Assembly: GCA_947501625.1 (NCBI GenBank)
Contig: CANMWN010000001.1
Span: forward strand, 310,001-374,000
Direction: 5' to 3'
DNA from: an uncultured Flavobacteriaceae bacterium
Lineage (GTDB): Bacteria; Bacteroidota; Bacteroidia; Flavobacteriales; Flavobacteriaceae
Length of the DNA stretch: 64,000 nucleotides
Shown: piece by piece, positions 61,801 through 64,000 of the stretch
Position numbering within the stretch: the first letter of the stretch is position 1
How the letters are laid out: each line of letters starts with the position of its first letter
The notes under the pieces: model-generated
Seen by the model: the letters and a program-made list of their open reading frames with translations, nothing else
The model's database searches: none
Told to the model about the DNA's origin: nothing
Translations under genes and position numbers: made by a program

Positions 61801-64000
61801 CCCAGATTTATTTAATTCTTCAAGATGCACAAACATTTTTAATTTTTTATACATCCTCATATCCATACTCACGTTCTTATATACTGCTCTTGTTTCACCT
61901 GGAGGCAAATCAAAAACTTTCATAGAAAGTGATTGTTCATTTTGATATTGAATTGTTGTGCTTCCTCTTAATTGTTCTCTTTGAATTCCTGGCGGGATTA
62001 CATAAGGAATAGGAGTCCTAGCCTCGTTTTCTTCAATATTTACAACTCCAACTTGGAAATTTTCTAACTCAGCAACAGTAAGGTCTTGTGGGTTAGGATT
62101 ATTGGTTTCATCAATTTCTTTTACATATCTTCTCCAATCACCACGAACCAACTGTAATTCACCAAAACGCAATACAACAGGCATTCTAAAACCGGTCATA
62201 AACATTCTCATAAAGCGTATTGAATTAAAACCAGACATGTCATTAATCACATCTGTTGGTGTATTTATTGGAATCCTAAATTGTAACCATCTAAATTCTT
62301 CTTGGCTACCATCTTCCAAAGTTGCTGTTACTGTTTTTTCATCAACAATATTATTCTGTCCAACAGTTAAGTTAGAAGCATTCATTGAAATCTTATACTG
62401 ATAATAACTCTCAACAGTATTCATTGTCTGATCCTTATTGATATCCTCTACATCAGGAAAAGTAGTTGCTGATGTTGGGAAAGATTCTCCAGACAAACTC
62501 GAAGTTGGTGAATTTCCTTGTGTATTGTTGTAGTCCTTATAACGTGTTAAGATAGAGGCGTTTTCATTGTCATATTCACTTCCCCTAAAATATCTATAAT
62601 TATCTGCTGATGGATCATTCCCAAAAGCACTTCCAAACATTGCAATTTCCTCGGCATCATTTAATCCATCATAGCCAATATCTTGATTTAATCTCGCATT
62701 GTCAGAAATATCAAAGGTGTAATTTAAAGATTGTTGTGTTGGAATTTTACCCCAAATAGTAGCCTGCGTATTAGTTGTCCCACCGTCATCTGGCAGTCCG
62801 TTTTCATACATTTTTCGACCATCTTTTAAAACATCTTCAGATATATTTCCTAAGTTAAAGTATAAATCTCCTACTTGGTTTGATGGGTCTTGAGGATTCA
62901 ATCCAGCAGGCAAACCTTCAGTTTCTGTAATTGAATATTGAGAATACGGATCTAGCATCCAAAATTGAATATATTCAATATTTGCTTGTTCAAAATTAGT
63001 AACCGTTAAAGGTCTTGTAATTCCAGCCCAACTATCTTCTGGATTAGAACCAAAATTGGTGTCATAATTATAACTTCCTCGTTCATGAGGATAATAGGCC
63101 AAATCAAAAGAACGTAAAATTGTAGATTGTGTAATGTCTAGGTCAGCAGCTGGAAATAATTCATTGAAACGAATACGCCTCACCTCGGCTCTAGATAATT
63201 CTGTATCATCAATATTTGAAGGTTGCAACGATGAACTACCATAAAACAATTGATCAATAATATACCATGCCAATTTACCTCTTTTATTTCCATAATCAAT
63301 TGTTCCATTCAAATCACCGTTCAAATCCAAAATCGGTTGATTTTGAGGTGTACTTGCCATAAACCATTGTTGTGGTGTTTTTAATTCTAATGGAATTTGA
63401 GCTCCTTCAAAATCATCTAAATAAGTTGTTGGTTCACCTGCAAGTTCAACTTGTCTCGGTGATCCAGGCATTAAATAAGCGAAATCTCCACGAACAGAGA
63501 AATTTGATTCAACATCAGTATCAATGTTTGGTAATTTATTTACCCATTTTGTAAATTTTGGTACTTCTGTTGCATAATCGGCACGTAAACCAAAAATAGT
63601 ATTGTTAATTGGCTCGGAATTAAATAATGTTTTCTGAGTCAATGGTTTTTCACGAAGATTTAAAATAGTTGCACCTAGATTAAATTTATCTGAAAATTTA
63701 TGTTCAATATCCAATCCTAAAAATCGCTTGGACTGCAAATTAAACACCGAATTGTTTTCAACCGATACTTCAATTGGTGCATTAGATGCCTCTAACGTTG
63801 GATTGATAATTTGTACTCTTCCTATTTGATAATCTACCACATAATCAACTCCTTCTACCAAAACTCTACCACCAGTGGTTACAGTAACTGACCCTTGAGG
63901 AACATTGAATGCTCCAAGAGGTATTCCGCCAGCACTTTCTGACCTATAATATCCTTTTAAGAAATATTTATCTTTGTTTTGATAATTATTTCTTGCAATT
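58843..64000 (-). CDS. sprA: T9SS translocon protein SprA (Sov), partial
   Basis: The frame is open to the window edge; about 1,719 residues are visible and the N-terminus lies outside. The complete protein is usually around 2,400 residues, so about 700 are missing. Recognisable blocks are GDFAYLMPGSPRQVEL, AGEPTTYLDDFEGAQIPLELKTPQQWFMAS, and many amphipathic beta strands, ending in NSFSAGLIIRYTLGN, a barrel-type C-terminus. SprA forms the 36-stranded outer-membrane barrel through which T9SS cargo exits, so it also supports gliding adhesins. The internal TTG at 63861 is not a start. gcvH is downstream. Confidence 0.95.
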   Translation of the reverse strand, partial: IARNNYQNKDKYFLKGYYRSESAGGIPLGAFNVPQGSVTVTTGGRVLVEGVDYVVDYQIGRVQIINPTLEASNAPIEVSVENNSVFNLQSKRFLGLDIEHKFSDKFNLGATILNLREKPLTQKTLFNSEPINNTIFGLRADYATEVPKFTKWVNKLPNIDTDVESNFSVRGDFAYLMPGSPRQVELAGEPTTYLDDFEGAQIPLELKTPQQWFMASTPQNQPILDLNGDLNGTIDYGNKRGKLAWYIIDQLFYGSSSLQPSNIDDTELSRAEVRRIRFNELFPAADLDITQSTILRSFDLAYYPHERGSYNYDTNFGSNPEDSWAGITRPLTVTNFEQANIEYIQFWMLDPYSQYSITETEGLPAGLNPQDPSNQVGDLYFNLGNISEDVLKDGRKMYENGLPDDGGTTNTQATIWGKIPTQQSLNYTFDISDNARLNQDIGYDGLNDAEEIAMFGSAFGNDPSADNYRYFRGSEYDNENASILTRYKDYNNTQGNSPTSSLSGESFPTSATTFPDVEDINKDQTMNTVESYYQYKISMNASNLTVGQNNIVDEKTVTATLEDGSQEEFRWLQFRIPINTPTDVINDMSGFNSIRFMRMFMTGFRMPVVLRFGELQLVRGDWRRYVKEIDETNNPNPQDLTVAELENFQVGVVNIEENEARTPIPYVIPPGIQREQLRGSTTIQYQNEQSLSMKVFDLPPGETRAVYKNVSMDMRMYKKLKMFVHLEELNKSGIEDDDIEAVIRIGSDLNDNYYQIEFPLKVTPENATLANDIWPNDMNVILENLGKLKLLRFQETTPIPPNELYPAYGTVSPIEGLEGYQIRVKGNPNLSNIRTMMLGMKNNSTTNTSAEMWYNELRVADFDNDGGWAAVVSADANFADFADVSLTGRMETVGFGGIEQRVNERNQEDTKLYDIVTNVNAGKVLPKKWGVQLPFNYSISEETHDPKYDAQYQDVLFEDAEGINPNSDKSRDYTKRKSISLINARKQRTNTEKKARFYDVENLSVSYAYNETQHKDYNVERFIDQNVRASANYNYSFKPKSIEPFKNWGFLTKKKYLRFIKDLNINLLPSSIAVNSNIIRSFNEQKSRSLVEGLPELPTLKQRNFMFDWDYNIAYDLTKSLQFNFRALNNYVYDDFASTDDIELFDNFFTIGRPAHYHQTLNGTYQLPLDKFPLLDFVRADYAYSADFDWQAASQSYVNEIGNTIQNSNTHNLSIDLDFRKLYKSTGLTKAFTKRRVKKTIKTKIPENEKGETVKEQTKYISKKGNKIGKGIIDVLMMVKKARFTYSENNGTYLPGYVPEVGFLGRDNFTGGLAPSFGFVFGSQVDIRQRALENGWLVSRDANGAYYNRAYAQTHYNKFDANIEINPVRDLKIELIANKIYTKNITQQIDVVNGLGINGGPGFSDNPISEVGNFSMSFNMIKTAFGENAEETFQEFKDNRAIIAQRLADESGLDVSGYGQNSQQVMLPAFVSAYSGKDVSSVRTSAFRDVPLPNWTLTYRGLMRFGFFKKNFQSFTLTHGYRSSYTINNFTNNLLYNEANPTATDLAGNYFNQKLFSNVNVVEEFSPLIKVDLKMKNSLSLKAEYRKDRALNLNFNNNTLTEIRGKEYVVGAGYRIKDLKLRYKFDGKKNTLKGDLNIKADLTLRDNETLIRDVDEDNDQITGGQRLFSLRFLADYAMTRSLTASFYYDQNSSKYAVSTSFPRNSFSAGLIIRYTLGN

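Noticed and set aside
63859-63861. TTG as start of sprA
   Set aside because: The frame continues open to the window end with sequence (GSVTVTTGGRVLVEG) that fits SprA, so the start is outside.
1-64000. CRISPR array, prophage, integron or insertion sequence
   Set aside because: No spaced direct repeats, transposase, integrase or phage genes are seen; repeats found are a microsatellite, a REP-like unit and a pair of hairpins.

Overview
This is an AT-rich chromosomal segment from a marine or soil-type member of the Flavobacteriaceae (phylum Bacteroidota). The evidence is the type IX secretion translocon gene sprA, a T9SS plug protein, the gliding gene remB, two T9SS C-terminal sorting domain proteins, a sodium-pumping Nqr operon, a fused E1 alpha/beta branched-chain dehydrogenase, DUF6090 and DUF6029 proteins, and repeated use of the Bacteroidota -7 promoter motif TAnnTTTG. 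Shine-Dalgarno sites are essentially absent, as expected. I see no phage, insertion sequence, integrase, CRISPR array, rRNA or defence system; nearly everything looks like core chromosome. The only non-coding stretch above 300 bases (49151-49677) holds two tRNA genes, their promoter and a terminator.

Layout. 1-3876: branched-chain 2-oxoacid dehydrogenase E2 (cut by the window edge), ilvE and fused E1. 3934-7852: M48 protease, gpmI, map and a methyltransferase. 7832-14397: apbE, an OmpA lipoprotein, two tandem alpha/beta hydrolases, a T9SS cargo protein, and a DEAD-box helicase with a small nuclease-fold-like partner. 14543-16247: a tandem DUF6090 array with a small membrane ORF and a truncated third copy. 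16265-22375: nqrABCDEF on the minus strand, which needs the ApbE activity encoded nearby. 22586-28166: T9SS plug, apaG, a DUF3667 protein, an NRDE protein and pruA. 28268-34414: a secreted hydrolase and an Omp28/TlpA/DUF6029 divergon. 34474-42706: rsmG, desaturase, aminotransferase, dodecin, DUF255 protein, phosphoesterase, peroxiredoxin-like protein and tsaB. 42798-49150: tolC and a cytochrome oxidase assembly/subunit cluster (ctaB, two subunit III genes, subunit IV, SCO, DUF420). 49352-52891: tRNA-Gly, tRNA-Leu, an M16 protease pair and a DoxX protein. 52906-64000: a minus-strand locus with remB, an acetyltransferase, deoC, two tonB genes, vanZ, gcvH and sprA (N-terminus outside the window).

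Functional links. Respiration is represented by Nqr (sodium pumping, flavinylated by ApbE) and an aa3/caa3-type oxidase with heme O synthase and copper-assembly factors. Protein export and gliding are represented by SprA, the plug that seals the empty translocon, RemB, and at least two cargo proteins. Branched-chain amino acid breakdown feeds acyl-CoA primers for the iso-fatty acids typical of this family. The less-explained parts are the DUF6090 array, the small protein after the helicase, the small CxxC protein and degenerate SCO-like protein in the oxidase cluster, a 36-bp duplicated hairpin around the M16 pair, and a TonB-C-like domain at the N-terminus of RemB.
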